This document shows, in pieces, positions 12,179 through 22,300 of a stretch of DNA of 64,000 nt. Numbering within the stretch: the stretch's first letter is position 1; every line of letters starts with the position of its first letter. The stretch is taken from positions 1,736,001 through 1,800,000 of the forward strand of contig NC_057317.1 of NCBI RefSeq assembly GCF_000687475.1, read 5' to 3'. This stretch comes from Ustilaginoidea virens (Eukaryota; Ascomycota; Sordariomycetes; Hypocreales; Clavicipitaceae). Below the pieces are notes generated by a model. The model was not told the origin of the DNA, did no database searches, and worked only from the letters and a program-made list of their open reading frames with translations. The position numbers and the translations under genes are program-made.

Positions 12179-13205
12179 AGGGAGGGAGGGAGGGAGGGAG
12201 GGAGGAAGGAATGGTGATAGACGCACCTCCTTCAGAGCCAGCGTGATAAAGCCCAGCACAAAGGCCACCCAGGCCAGGGTCCCCTTGGAGTTGAGAAACT
12301 GGTTGCCGCCGCGGAACTCGACGGTGCCGGTGCACCGCCCCGTCTTGGGGTGCGGGAAGATGTTTTGAAAGTTCCACAGGACGTAGCGGTTGCCCTGCAT
12401 GTACATGTAGAGGTGCGGCTCGTCGACCAGGTCGCGCACCTGGGCGGCGACGTGCTTCAGGGTCGCCGTGGACTTGCCCCAGGCCAGGGCGTCGCAGAGG
12501 CCGGAATCCACGCTCTGGCTGTTGGGCCGGCAGTACTGGTTCTGGCGGCGGGCGGGCGGCAGGATGGACGCCACAAAGTCCTCGTAGACGGCGGCCGCAA
12601 AGGCAATCTTCTTGAGCGAGGCGAGCCTGAACTTGTTCCTGCGCGAGACGGGCGTGACGTGGACGTGGCCGCCGCACGAGGCGTCGCGCTGGGGTTGGAA
12701 GTGCACGCGCATGGCCTCCCAGAAGTCGGAGAGGACGCGCGAGACGTGCATTGAGGTGTCCAGCCGGGGGGACACGACCTCCATGCACACTGGGAGAGAG
12801 TTCGTTAGTCTTTCTTTCTTTCTTTCTTTCTTCTTTTGTTCTTGTTTTGTTTTCTTCCTTCTCCGTCTCCCCGCGGGGGCGTGGACCAAGCAAGGCTCTC
12901 TGGTGTAGAGGGGAGGGGGTTTCCGGGCACACAAAAAACCAACCATATGGACGGGGCCGCTTGAGCGATCCATCCCGGGTGACAAACCACTTGCCGCCGT
13001 AGTACTCGGGGTGCTTGCTGTACTTGGAGCAGTCGTCGTGCACGGCGTCGATGCCGCGGTTTCGCAGCTTCTGCGCGAGCTGTCGGTACCAGTCGACGTT
13101 GGTGAAGCTCTCAGCGCCGCCGTAGGGTTTCCCTATCGTCTCGATCTCGACGCCAAAGTTGTAGTGTCTCATGGCACCGGCCGCGGGGGGGATGTTCAGG
13201 GGCAT
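11941..13205 (-). CDS. Amidoligase family protein (glutamine synthetase-like fold)
   Basis: Minus-strand exons 13205-12944, 12789-12227 and 12096-11941 give 326 residues. It matches the fungal amidoligase enzyme family (PF12224), ATP-dependent COOH-NH2 ligases of glutamine synthetase-like fold. Visible hallmarks are FGVEIET with acidic E20 and E22, the second acidic strand VCMEVVSP (88-95), CGGHVHVT (126-133) and TGTVEFRGGNQ near the end of exon 2. The C-terminus reads KYLDSWWLRIRKAAKKSK. Intron 1 uses an unusual donor, GTTGGT, chosen because it alone restores the VCMEVVSP strand. Intron 2 (GTGCGT...CAG) holds a GA/GGGA microsatellite. The substrate is unknown. The gene is divergent from a gamma-glutamylcyclotransferase, suggesting linked amide-bond chemistry. 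An alternative start is Met12 (13172). Confidence 0.88.
12145..12213. repeat. GA / GGGA microsatellite inside an intron
   Basis: About 13 GA units run directly into about 10 GGGA units. The array lies wholly within intron 2 of the amidoligase gene (12097-12226), where on the coding strand it forms a polypyrimidine tract. Confidence 0.95.
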
Positions 13206-14374
13206 GGGCGCGCGGGCTGGTCGACACAAGCCCGGGAGGAAGGGGGCTATATAGACGCCGACGTGCTCAAGGTGTGTTGCGGGAGTGACGCGGTCATTTC
13301 TTCGGCGCTGGTCCTCTGTTCATGACGCTCTCTTGGCTTTCCTCCTAACGGAGTACCACCGAGCACGGAGTACCTTGGGCCAGGGGGATGGGGAGGGGAG
13401 GGGAGGGGAGGGGAAAAGAGGAGAATGAAAGGAGCAAGAAGGAGGAGGATGCAGCCTCAGGCGGTTGGAGTGTCTCGTTCGACCAAGCGGACGTGGTGCC
13501 GGGATGCCTGCGTTGCCTTGTTCATGGGGAGTCGCGAGGGAGCTGGCTTATGGGTCTCGGGGGGGGGGGGGGGGCGAGGGGGGGCGGGCGTGGCCGTTGT
13601 GACGGGCCGTGCTGTTGTATCGGGTAGCTTTGCAGGGGTTTGACAGCTTTGACGTGGTGCCGATCGATTGGATAGAGCAAGGTTTGGACGGACGGCGGGT
13701 GGCGGATGGCGGATGGCGGATGGAGGTGAAGGGAGGTGATGGGAGGTGATGGGAGGTGACGGGGGGTTGGGAACGGGTTGGGCTGATCGCCCACCGTGCC
13801 AGCTGGGGGCCAACTGCACTGTGCTGTGCCGGCTGGTTGTTTGGTGCCCAACACCGAGAGACATTTCTGTCGACAGACATGTTGGATTTAGGACTGGCAT
13901 GTCTTTACTTTTGCGTGCGTGGCTGCGATGGACGGCATGGAGACAGCACGGGACGCAGACCACCATCGCCCACACGACCGCTCGAGCGTTGTTTCCACGA
14001 ATCCGCGCTGCAAGCACCACATCCCGCCGCAGGCACCCGGCACCCACGCCCACACCTCTGCTCTCTGTCTCTCTCTCTCCGGCTTCTCGACCCTCTAACC
14101 CATCTCGAACCAATCTCGAATCTCGAATCTCGAATCTCATCTCGAATCTCATCTCGAATCTCATCTCGAATCTCATCTCGAATCTAGAATCCCATATCGA
14201 ATCCCATCTCGAATCTGGAAATCCCCCATCCCCCATCGCCCGTCTTTCTTCCACCCCAATTCCCATCCCATCCAGACTAGCGGGCTTCCCCAAGCCCTCC
14301 TCTTCCCGTCTCGACTCGGCTCGTCCCGACTCGTCCCGACCAGATAATCCACCGCCCGCCGCCTCCCCTCCCTG
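13206..14374. promoter_or_regulatory. Divergent promoter between amidoligase and cyclotransferase genes
   Basis: About 1.2 kb lies between the amidoligase start and the first possible start of the cyclotransferase. It contains two partial copies of the dispersed GTACGGAGTAC-like motif (about 13348 and 13364), short tandem repeats (gggaggtgat four times near 13728-13760; ggatggc near 13692-13720), a 16-base G run and the ATCTCGA-type minisatellite. A shared bidirectional promoter is plausible but not shown. Confidence 0.5.
14104..14216. repeat. TCTCGAATC-type minisatellite
   Basis: Tandem units of 7 and 12 bp (TCTCGAA and ATCTCATCTCGA) repeat for about 110 bp, ending about 160 bp before the first candidate start codon of the cyclotransferase gene. 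It lies in the probable promoter or 5' leader. Confidence 0.9.
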
Positions 14375-14481
14375 ATGGCCGCCGACTCCCCCCTCCCCCC
14401 CCTCTGCCAGCCCGTCCCGAGGCCTCCGCCTCCGCCTCCGCCTCCGCCTCCGCCTCCGCACCCGCCCGCCCCCCAACCAAG

Positions 14482-15144
14482 TACTACTTCGCCTACGGCA
14501 GCAACCTGTGCATGAAGCAGATGCAGCGCCGCTGCCCCAACAGCAAGTACGTCGGCTTCGGGCGCCTGCGCAACTTCCGCTGGCAGATCAACGAGCGCGG
14601 CTTCGCCAACGTCGTCTCCTGCCACGGCCGCTGGGTCGACGGGCTCGTCTACGAGATTGACGGCAGCGACGAGGGCAAGCTCGACATCAGCGAGGGCGTC
14701 TCCAAGGGCGCCTACGAGAAGCGCCACATGCCCGTCGTGGTCCGCCTGGCCAGCTGCTCGCTGTACCGCCGCTCCGTGTCGTGGGTCGTGGCGCGCGGCG
14801 GGCCCGGCGGCGTGCGCAAGCTGGCCAAGCACAACGTTAGCCATCGCGGCGGCGGCGGCGGCGGCAAGGCGCTGGTGGAGCGCGAGGCGCACAACGTGCT
14901 CGTCTACGCCAGCTTGGTGCACGTCACCGACAGCGGGCCGCGGGAGGAGTACATTGACAGGATCAACCGCGGCTTGCGTGACGCCGCTTCGCTGGGCATG
15001 CAGGACGACTACATCCGCAACTGCATCCGGCCCTTTATTCCCGAGCCGGAACCGGCGGTGGTGGTTACGCACGGGGCGCCGGCTCGCTCGCGAAACAGCT
15101 CGCCGGGCGGTGGGGGGCATGAGCCAAGAAAAGGGTCATGGTGA
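14482..15144 (+). CDS. Gamma-glutamylcyclotransferase (AIG2-like), 5' end unresolved
   Basis: The frame opens with the family hallmark YYFAYGSNL, followed by GFGRLRNFRWQI and SEGVSKGAY, whose Glu aligns with the catalytic Glu of GGCT-type cyclotransferases (Glu98 of human GGCT). A later strand, NVLVYASLVHV, and the C-terminal IDRINRGLRDAASLGM fit too. These enzymes release 5-oxoproline from gamma-glutamyl amines or peptides. The 220 residues shown lack a start codon. No ATG lies in frame before the YGSN motif. The nearby ATG at 14375 is in another frame. It joins either by a weak intron (14414-14481, GTCCCG...AAG) or by a length change in the C runs at 14388-14402. The tail beyond about residue 190 is low-complexity. 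Divergent partner: the amidoligase. Confidence 0.85.
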   Translation, partial: YYFAYGSNLCMKQMQRRCPNSKYVGFGRLRNFRWQINERGFANVVSCHGRWVDGLVYEIDGSDEGKLDISEGVSKGAYEKRHMPVVVRLASCSLYRRSVSWVVARGGPGGVRKLAKHNVSHRGGGGGGKALVEREAHNVLVYASLVHVTDSGPREEYIDRINRGLRDAASLGMQDDYIRNCIRPFIPEPEPAVVVTHGAPARSRNSSPGGGGHEPRKGSW

Positions 15145-15338
15145 TGGTGGTGTGACGGTGATGGTGGTGGTCATGGTGACGGATCAAAGCGGGGGAGTCG
15201 GAGTTGGGATTTTGCCATTCAATCAAATCATCTTCTTGTTTCAGGTCGGGAAAGCAGACGTTTTTCTTTCTTGTTCCTTTTCTCTTCTTACATCTCCTCT
15301 TCTTCGTCTCGGAAAACAACAAAACCTGTACAGTATCC

Positions 15339-16635
15339 CTAGCCTGCCGACGACGCACTATATAACCACGTCATGAGCGTGGACCGATGCTGAACCTGGC
15401 TTTCCCCCTCCCCAGCGTGAATCAGCACCCTAGGACGGCAAATCGACTTGATGGCCATCTTCTTGCCGCCCTCTACCCTCTCGATAAACAGGCCCGGCGC
15501 AATGTCAAACAGATACTTGGCGCGACGCCTGCTCGACGACTCGGGCAACGTCCCCGACAGGTCCATGCTCCTGCCGCCGTCCGCCAGGTTGACGCAGTCG
15601 TACACCTCGAGTCGCGAGCTGGCCGTCTTGAGCGGCCACTTCAGCCAAAAGATGTTTGTCGACGTGTGAAGCCTGTGGGCTAGCTGGGCGGCTGGTTGCA
15701 TGACCGACTTCACCAGCGAGGCTTGCAGCTCCGTCGCGCACAGCCCTGGGAAAACCACCCCGAGATAGGACGCTAGATCCTTGGACAGGAGATATAGGTA
15801 GGCTTCGCGTCTGGACTGGAACGACTTTTGGCAGCTCAGCGCTGCGAGCGTTTCGCTCCTCCAGCTTCGCGTGTGTTCAATGTCTGCGGAAATGAAGCGT
15901 AGCACCAAAAAAACGAGCAATTAGCCTTGTTTGATATCTCTCTCCCACCCCCCCCCCCCTTTTTTTTTTTCTTCTCCCCCAACTCTTGTTATACACACCT
16001 CTTGATTTCGACATGGCAGATTCGACGCCCACAATCCACAACAGCGTCGAATCTTCCCCCGAGTCATCCAGCGGGCAATAGAACGGCTTGGAAAACAGCG
16101 CCAGCCACAGATAGTACATGATGGCCGCTACCACGTGGTACTCGTCGCTGCCGTGTACGGAGAGGCACCTCTTTCCCGGCTCCCGCAGCAGGGACAGGAA
16201 CTTGGCGGCTTGCTGCGAGGCCGGCTTCTTCGCCTGACCGGACGCCAGGGCTTCCAGCGTGCCGCAGAGCCTGCTTTGCACCCATCGGTATATCTTGTCG
16301 CACAAAGCCTTGTACGCGTCCTTTGCCTCCGAATCCGACACGTCCTTCCGGTGAGGTTGGGGTCGCGAAACGGGATGGCCAGCGTCTTGCCAGGGTCTGT
16401 CTTTGCACTCCAGCTGGTTTCGTGCCCGGGCCAGCTCGGTCCTGGTTTCGGAGAGTTCCTTGGAGAGATGGTCTAGTTTTTTGAGCAGTCTCTTGTTTTC
16501 CGACTCTGCTATTTCGAGCTCCAACTGGCGGCAATCCAGGACCTGTTCGGTGAAGGAGCGGAGAGTCTGCTCTTCTTGAAGGAGGTCTCGGACGGATTTT
16601 TGTTTGTCGGTATCGGGGGGGCTAGTTTCCGCCAT
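15339..16635 (-). CDS. Conserved coiled-coil protein of unknown function
   Basis: Two exons on the minus strand, 16635-15999 and 15883-15339, give 393 residues. The intron has GTGTGT...CAG and a pyrimidine-rich tract, and phase is kept (SKSR|DIEHTRSW). Residues about 20-85 are strongly helical and charged (QVLDCRQLELEIAESENKRL region), as in a coiled coil. The rest is a mixed alpha/beta region with FLSLLREPGKRCLSVHG and a C-terminal part with MKSVMQPAAQ-like hydrophobic helices. No catalytic motif, signal peptide or membrane segment is evident. I do not recognise the family. It converges on the cyclotransferase gene (195 bp between stops) and is divergent from the Hsp70-like gene. Confidence 0.75.
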
Positions 16636-17575
16636 TTAGCAGTAAATTCACTTCTTCTTCCTTTCTTCTTCGTTTTTCCTTTGTTCTGGTATCGTCAAGC
16701 CCAGATGCCGCCGTCAAATCTGCGGGGGCTTCTAGGCCAGATGTCGCATTCCAACCGCGACCTGTCGTCATTCGATGTCTTCCGCGTTGGCAACAAGCAA
16801 GGCACTGCGTGAAATTGCACAACTTTTGTCCCTGATTCCATCAGGACCCGTGTTCTGCAGGGGAAATGATTTGCAAGTCACCGTCCATGTGGCCTCGCGA
16901 CCATGACGGATGGCATCGAGTGGCAAAGACTGGCTGGCACGGCTTTCGACCCAAGTCGGTGGGGAGGGGGGGGGGGGGGCAAAGGGGCATAAAGCTGGGC
17001 ATCAACGGTTCAAATAAGCTTTGGCCGCCATTGACTTGTTCATCCGATTGACCGTCTTGCCCAAGCGTGGTGTGCTATGGGATGGCCTCCTGCGCCAGGA
17101 TCCGGCCCCTTGGGTAACATCTGCTGGGCAGCAATGCGGGTGTGAGCGCCCATCGACCCACTCGCAAGACTCCTTTGTTGAACAAGGTACTCCGTACGGA
17201 CTACTCCGTACGGGTGTATCGGGGGGAAGGAAAGCGGCTATTTTCTGCGACCTACTGGGGAAGAAGACGATCGTAATTGGTTGCCATATGCCGGGAGCTG
17301 AAATCCGTCTCTTGCCCCCGAGTCTCGACGTGGCACCACAGTCAGCCTGTCACCGGCATGGGTTGAGAATCTTGTTAGACCGAATCTTGTTAGACCAACA
17401 AGGACTCCCCAGACTGCAGCTCGCGAAATCTGTTTCACTTTTTGTCCTCGCCTATACCGACTCTGCTTTTCCGTCGGTTCTTTTTTTTTCCCGCATTTTT
17501 CCCTTATTTTTTTCTCTATTTTTTTTCGTGTTTGTTTTTTTATTCTGTTTTTCGTCCTCTTTATTTCTTCTCAGC
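16636..17575. promoter_or_regulatory. Divergent promoter region before the Hsp70-like gene
   Basis: The 940-bp region carries a perfect 15-bp tandem duplication at 17367-17396, one exact GTACTCCGTAC at 17187-17197 with a second partial copy beside it, and a T-rich leader from about 17485 to the start codon. No classical heat-shock element array was evident. Confidence 0.5.
17367..17396. repeat. Perfect 15-bp tandem duplication upstream of Hsp70-like gene
   Basis: The unit GAATCTTGTTAGACC occurs twice head to tail, about 180 bp before the start codon. It could be a duplicated binding site or a replication slip. Confidence 0.9.
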
Positions 17576-19829
17576 ATGGGCGGCAGAATCATAGTGTCGA
17601 TTGACTTTGGTACAACGTATTCGGGGCTGTCTTGGGCCGAGACAAGTCGGGTAAGCAGCAGCAGCAGCAGCAGCAGCATTTCCATTTCCGAAATTGAAGC
17701 ACCCTCTCACAAAAAAATACACCGCAGCCCGACGTCCAACACGTCGTGTCAACTTGGCCGTCAACCGATTCTCCAAAGACCAGCCCCAAGGTGCCGACGG
17801 AACTGCGCAAAGTGGCGGCGGGATGGCAGTGGGGGTTCCAGATTCCAGACGATGCAAAGCGTCATCGCTTCTTCAAACTGTTAGCCTTCTGAAACCGAGA
17901 GGGGAGAGAAGAAGGAGCGAGATGGGTGGGAAAAGTGACTGACGCTGGCAAGAAAACTGGATGAGCCGGAAACGCCCAACGGGGAGGGGGAGACGCCCTT
18001 GCAGCTCACCAAGATCTATCTGTCCTGCCTGCACGACCACTTCATCAGCCTGCTGGAGAAGCACTTCTCTCAAAGCGTCGTGCAAGCGACCCAGATGGAT
18101 TTCGTCGTCACCGTCCCGGCCATCTGGTCCAACACTGCGAAACAAGCCACCGAACGAGCTGCCGCCATGGCCGGATTCTGCGGCAATCGAAGAATCCACC
18201 TCATCTCGGAGCCAGTATGTCCATCTCACGCTCCACAACCTGTTCCCATCGCCAATCCCAAACCCTTAGTTCCATAACGCCTGACGTGTGTAGGAAGCGG
18301 CAGCGCTGTACGCCATCAGACACCTCGGGTCGTCCGTCTTGAAACCGGGCAGGAAATTCGTCATTTGCGACGCGGGAGGCGGCACAGTCGACCTCATTTC
18401 GTATGAGGTTTCACACGCCGGCAACATTGCCGTCAAGGAAGTCACAGAAGGTACAGGAGGTAAGTGTGGCTCGGCCATGCTGAACAAAAGATTCAGGCGC
18501 TTTCTCAAGCAGACTCATGGCGACAAGTACTGGACCAACGAGCGGCTCTTGACAGCCGTTGCCGAGTTTGAATCAGTGGGTAAAAGATCTTGACGACCAA
18601 TGTCCTTTTCCCCCCCACAGCTCCAGCCGCCAGCAAACCAGTTTTTGTCTTCTTCTTCTTCTTCTTCTTCTTCTTCTTCTTCTTCTTCTTCTTCTTCTTC
18701 TTCTTCCCCCTTTTTTTTATACCTCCCCTTTGACTTGAGTAGTTCAAAAAGGATTTCACGCCCAAAGGCGACCCTCTTACCATACGGGTCGACGAAAGCC
18801 TCGGCCTTAAGCGAAATCGATTCACGATCCCGCAGGCAGATATGACGACGAGGATTTTTGCGCCCATTGTGAAAGACATCATCTGTCTGATCAAGGAGCA
18901 GATAGCCATGGTGGGTGACGGCATAGCGGCCGTCGTTCTGGTCGGCGGGTTCGGTCAGAGCGCCTACCTGAGAGCCGAGGTGAAGGCTTCTCTGGCTAGG
19001 AATGCTTCAGTCCTGCAGCCAGAGAATGGCTGGATCGCAGTTGTCAAGGGCGCTGTTATCCACGGTCTGGGCTACTACAATCCAACCTTGACGCAGGTAC
19101 AGGTCGTGTCGCGCATAGCAAGACGTTCGTACGGAACCTGTTTACTCGCGGCCTATGACATGATGCGCCATGACCCAAAGGAGGCGTAGGTGAAATTCCA
19201 CCCCAAGGATCAAAGGTCAACCTCGGCTAAGCTCGCAACCAGGGTGTGGTCTCGGAAAGAAGGCGAAATGGTCGTCGCGGAAATGTGCTGGTTCATCCAA
19301 AAGGTCCGCCGCTGCTTTCCTCCCTCCCACGAACACCTCGCGACTTTCTGGAACATCTGGTTGATCTCAAACAGGGCCAATCGTACACAGAAGGCGTGCC
19401 CACGGCAATTGCCTATCAATGCGACATCCCCGTATCGTCTGGACCGCCGCCTCAACCCGAAATCGAAATCTTTTGCAACGACGAGGCCGTGCCTCCTGTC
19501 CACTGCACGTCGCGGACAAGGCGAATTGCTCAATTGTTTCTCGACTTGGACCGTATACCCATGTCGGCCAAGTCGGCGGCGGGCATGACGCGAATCGGCA
19601 ACCACTGGTACTACTCCTTGACGGGCGCTATTGAAGCTAGTTATGGCTCAGCCATGGTTACCTACCGAGTTCAGCTGGGGGGTGAGTGTGTAGCGTTTCC
19701 CTCTTCCTCCCATCTTTGCCGAGCCGAGACGCTAAAATGTCTGGGGGGGTTTGCTTAACACATTCCAAAGGCGTGACGCACGATGCTCTCACTGTTCGAT
19801 ATGAACAACAGGGGTTTGTGATAGACTAG
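17576..19829 (+). CDS. Hsp70-like (HSPA12-type) actin-fold ATPase
   Basis: Eight exons: 17576-17650, 17728-17879, 17953-18214, 18294-18575, 18743-19185, 19243-19303, 19375-19681 and 19771-19829, giving 546 residues, in phase throughout. Nucleotide-binding motifs are phosphate-1 IDFGTTYSGLSW (9-20), phosphate-2 ICDAGGGTVDL (187-197) and the adenosine motif VVLVGGFGQSAYL (321-333). The later SRIARRSYG motif is typical of fungal Hsp70-like proteins. There is no canonical beta-sandwich substrate domain or EEVD tail, so it resembles the HSPA12-like group rather than an Hsp70 chaperone. An apparent TAG at 19187 lies inside a short intron (GTAGGT...CAG, 19186-19242). Intron 4 contains a TTC repeat. 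The donor of intron 6 (GTCCGC) is weak. Many fungi carry several such genes of unknown role. Confidence 0.87.
18648..18706. repeat. TTC microsatellite in intron 4 of the Hsp70-like gene
   Basis: About 19 TTC units form the polypyrimidine part of the 167-nt intron 18576-18742. Confidence 0.95.
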
Positions 19830-21458
19830 CTGCGCGAGTTGGCAGCCAGCGAGGCTCTTTCTGATGTATGCGGCAGCGGCGGGCTGTAGAGGTCTGTCGC
19901 AATCTGCCATCAGGGGACTTTGCAATGATGTAGTCCTGCTCTTCCAACAGCATGCTCTCCGAAACCAGGAAAACGAAAAGGAGGCATTTCACCATGAAAT
20001 CGTAAAACGCAATGACGGTTTCATGACAGGCTCCCCCCCCCCCCCCCCCCCCGCCCCCCTTTCCAACGCTTCTAGTATGATTCAACGTGCCGTTGCCACT
20101 AGTTCTTCCGCGCGCGTCCTCCCTGGCCCACACCATCGCCGTGCTTGATGCCTTGACTCTGACCTCCGCTCGCATTCATGCCCTCCAGGCCGGCGCCCTT
20201 TTCTCGCGAACCCTCTGGCATGTCGGCTGTCTTGTCCGCACGGGGGACCTTGTCGGTCTGTACAGTGTTATCTCGCCGTCGAGGGACTAGACTATGCATT
20301 CAGGCATAGGCATGCCCTGGGGATTACAAGCTCACCCCGATGGGGTCGGGCCCGTGAAAGATGTTCTTCCCAGCCTCCGTAAAGGGACCGTTGTGGCAAT
20401 GTCTCGGGTCTCGCGGCATCTTTGTGGTACTGTAGTAAAAAGACAGCAATGACTCGAGCTATGAATCCGAGTTTCTCAGTGAAGACGATTGGGAGACGCA
20501 ACAGCAGGTTCAGCCAGTTTATAGTCTGGTGCCTTGCCTCGTGGCGACAGGGTAGCGCCTGCCATGACTTATGACTTGACGCGATGATTTGGGAGAATCG
20601 TACTCGATGCGTCATAAGCAAGTGACAGGTCAATCACGGAGGTTGGCAGTCGCGAGGCCCACACAGGGCCTGCCTTCCCTGGGTACAACCACCTGAGCAG
20701 CGAGCAGCATGGGGCAAGAGCTCCGGGTCCGAGATGACATGGGCTTTTGGTGCTTGTATGTACTTTAGCCAGCAGCAGGAAAAACAGTTTGGCAACATGG
20801 AACGGACAGCTGCTTGGTCTGTTTGGCGGTGTTGGCGGTTTTGCCAGCCTGCGTCGTCCAGCTGTCTTGGCTCTTCACTAGCGACTCTTTCCACCCCTTC
20901 TTACCTATTCTTTTTTTTCCCTTCTCTGTTCCTATCAGAGGAGCAAGCAGAGTGCTGCCAACGATCCCGACTGTAACGAGAAAAATTGCCCTTCCATCGT
21001 TCGTTTCGCCACCAGACAAGCCAGATATCATGATGCAGGGCCGAGTGTAGCATCAAATCATGTGAAAAATTGATAAAAGGACCCGTATCATAGACCAGCT
21101 CATGACCAGATCTAACAGCATATTCAATGGGAAGTTACGTGGTACCATCATTCTTCGAATTAACGTCAAGACTACACACATCCCTTGCCTTGTCCACAAC
21201 TCCTGCTAATACACCCAAAGCATCGGGTGTTTAATGATGGTATCGATGGAATCTAGCCACGCAGTCCATATTTCATCTCATCACAGAAATGTCAGGACTC
21301 GACCTCTTGCCTTTCGCGTGCCCGGGCTCTCCCAGCATAATTCGTGGATCCGTCGCAGCCTGCTTACACCGTGCAAGGAGAAAAGGATAAGCTGTGCGAC
21401 TTTTTGACATGGCAAGACACTATGGTAGTCGCCTCGCCTTGGAAACTTTGCCACCCAC
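19830..21458. other. Intergenic region, no gene seen
   Basis: About 1.6 kb between convergent genes. Open frames on the minus strand (20292-20633 and 20634-20894) have no recognisable domain, no splice support and ordinary non-coding composition. A 19-base C run sits at about 20034-20052. Confidence 0.55.
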
Positions 21459-22300
21459 TCAATCCAGCGACCCGGCCAACGCCACAGCACTGAACCTCAA
21501 GTCGCCGCCTTCTCTCTCCAGGAACCTCAAGACGCCGAGGCTCAGCGCCCTCTCGCTCAGCATGTCCTCGCTTTCCTGCAGCTCCCCGCGCCGGAGAGGC
21601 CCCTTGCGCCGCCCGTCCAGCTCCCACAGAGCTCCGTCGCCGCCCTTGACAAAGCACACAAAGTGCAGGTCCACGTCGTCCTGCGCGTCCGGCGCGGCCG
21701 TGTCGCCCTCGGACGCGGCCTCCCTGTGGGCTGCCGCAATCTCGGGCGTCTCCTCCAGGAGGCGAGCTCGTTCTCGCGGCGGCAGCGTCATCGACTTGCC
21801 GACCAGGCGGTCCAGCGTCGAGCCCTGCTCTGATCGCGGGCGCGGACGCGTCAGCTAGACTCAACTGGGGACACATTCCCAGCTTCCAAGACGAGACGAG
21901 ACGAGGCGGGAAACAAGCAACGCGTACCAATCAGATTCCTGGCCGGCCCGTTCGAAACCGCGTGCAGCAAGCCCATCATTCCGCACGCGTTCCGGATGGT
22001 CTGCTTCCACCATAGCACGGGCTCCTGGCCGCCGGAGCCGCGGTAGTCGTCGAGGGTGTTGTCCTCGGCCAAGCGGTGGCTCTCGTAGACGGCGCTGACG
22101 GGGAAAACGAGGAGCAGGGCGAGGGCGGGGCGCGGGATGAAGGAGAGCATGTCCGGATCGGTGAGGGAGTAGACGTCGTGGAGGGCGAGGGCGGGCGACA
22201 CGCCGAGCTTGTGGATCAGCTTGGTCATGAGCTCGGGGTTGGCTTCGAGGGGGATGAAGGCCGGGGCGCCGGGCTGGGGGTCTGGGTTCAACGCCGACAT
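21459..22300 (-). CDS. Ubiquitin carboxyl-terminal hydrolase (UCH, peptidase C12)
   Basis: Minus-strand exons 22300-21928 and 21829-21459 give 247 residues. The intron has GTACGC...CAG with branch GCTGAC, and the join gives RNLIEQGSTLDRLVGK as in UCH-L3 and yeast Yuh1. Catalytic residues are visible: oxyanion Gln100 and nucleophile Cys106 in KQTIRNACGMMGLLHAV, His180 in DLHFVCFVK, and Asp196 in LWELDGR. Length fits UCH-L1/L3 (about 220-240). The loop before His180 (about 150-178) is the active-site crossover loop and is acidic. The enzyme removes small adducts from the C-terminus of ubiquitin or Nedd8/Rub1 in cytosol and nucleus. A 13-bp minisatellite lies about 50 bp upstream of the start codon. 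Confidence 0.95.

Noticed and set aside
13457..15120. Long minus-strand frames across the cyclotransferase gene and its promoter
   Set aside because: They are made of simple repeats and shadows of the real gene, with no recognisable domain.
19187..19189. Apparent nonsense codon (TAG) in the Hsp70-like gene, suggesting a pseudogene
   Set aside because: It is the start of a proper short intron, GTAGGT to CAG at 19242. Splicing restores DPKEAVWSRKEG as expected for the family.
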